The position numbers and the translations under genes were made by a program. Source: Oscillospiraceae bacterium (lineage in GTDB: Bacteria > Bacillota > Clostridia > Oscillospirales > Oscillospiraceae). From it: a stretch of 49,221 nucleotides of DNA. Below are positions 49,213 to 49,221 of this stretch, piece by piece; the first letter of the stretch is position 1; every line of letters starts with the position of its first letter. The notes under the pieces are model-generated. The model did no database searches, was not told the origin of the DNA, and worked only from the letters and a program-made list of their open reading frames with translations. The DNA is taken from NCBI GenBank assembly GCA_017458335.1, contig JAFTFT010000012.1, forward strand, positions 1-49,221, in the 5' to 3' direction.

Positions 49213-49221
49213 ATGCTACTC
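49213..49221 (+). CDS. Start of a gene cut by the window edge
   Basis: ACGGAG six bases before an ATG (then CTA CTC) at the very end of the window. Only three codons are visible, so nothing can be said about the product. The structured leader upstream supports a real gene start. Confidence 0.4.

Noticed and set aside
1-49221. CRISPR arrays, tRNA or rRNA genes, insertion sequences, known riboswitches
   Set aside because: I looked for regularly spaced repeats, cloverleaf-like segments, transposase motifs and familiar aptamer cores and saw none I could support.

Overview
This window (roughly 55-60% GC by eye; not computed) looks like the chromosome of an anaerobic Bacillota of class Clostridia, probably a gut Lachnospiraceae/Oscillospiraceae relative. 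The evidence is strong Gram-positive Shine-Dalgarno sites, the 'MKKxLAxxLAL' signal peptides, LytTR and YesN/LytS-type regulators, a BmpA-type nucleoside transporter, a stand-alone SufC/SufB-like pair and a fructoselysine operon. I cannot name a genus. No rRNA, tRNA, CRISPR array, transposase or prophage gene was recognised.

Layout. 0.1-1.4 kb: a LytTR response regulator and a membrane-only protein resembling the N-terminus of a sensor kinase. 1.6-10.3 kb: nucleoside salvage on the minus strand (secreted 5'-nucleotidase, BMP-family nucleoside ABC transporter nupN-nupO-nupP-nupQ, an HD phosphohydrolase, purine nucleoside phosphorylase deoD), interrupted by an orphan Phd-type antitoxin on the plus strand. 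10.3-19.3 kb: xylose module (divergent ROK regulator; ChvE-type binding protein, one ATPase and two different permeases, a small acidic-tailed membrane protein, xylulokinase, an unknown protein). 19.35-20.0 kb: a NUDIX hydrolase. 20.1-28.7 kb: galactose/methyl-galactoside transporter mglB-mglA-mglC, whose permease carries an unusual ~220-residue N-terminal coiled-coil region, downstream of a three-part sugar-sensing system (YesN-type regulator, dCACHE LytS-type kinase, sugar-binding lipoprotein). 28.9-31.0 kb: an aldo/keto reductase, a truncated gene and a probably acquired 2-hydroxyacid dehydrogenase.

31.1-34.9 kb holds the most interesting block. A promoter is followed by a short reading frame with three Cys codons, a mutually exclusive antiterminator/terminator hairpin pair, a second short reading frame with its own terminator-like hairpin, then a TcyP-like (cystine-type) symporter, a small anchored helical protein and a secreted protein with two thioredoxin-like domains that each keep a single Cys (WCGNT). 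I read it as a cysteine-attenuated uptake operon for cystine or related thiol compounds; this is inference from sequence.

34.9-43.3 kb: a seven-gene fructoselysine (Amadori product) operon (PotABCD-type ABC transporter, frlB, frlC, frlD) preceded by two overlapping GntR/UTRA regulators. A shared AATTGGTAT-like motif lies in both promoters. 43.3-46.3 kb: uridine kinase, thymidine kinase and a minimal SufC/SufB-like (SmsC/SmsB) pair. 46.4-49.2 kb: a DUF1232 protein, an HpcH/HpaI aldolase, a small unknown protein, a frameshifted DUF6809-like remnant, an HxlR regulator with a perfect palindromic operator, and a strongly structured intergenic region leading to a gene that starts at the last bases of the window.

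The overall theme is scavenging (nucleosides, pentose, galactose, fructoselysine, probably cystine), with each uptake system next to its own catabolic enzyme and local regulator. In three ABC operons a hairpin separates the binding-protein gene from the ATPase gene, a layout expected to give excess binding protein.
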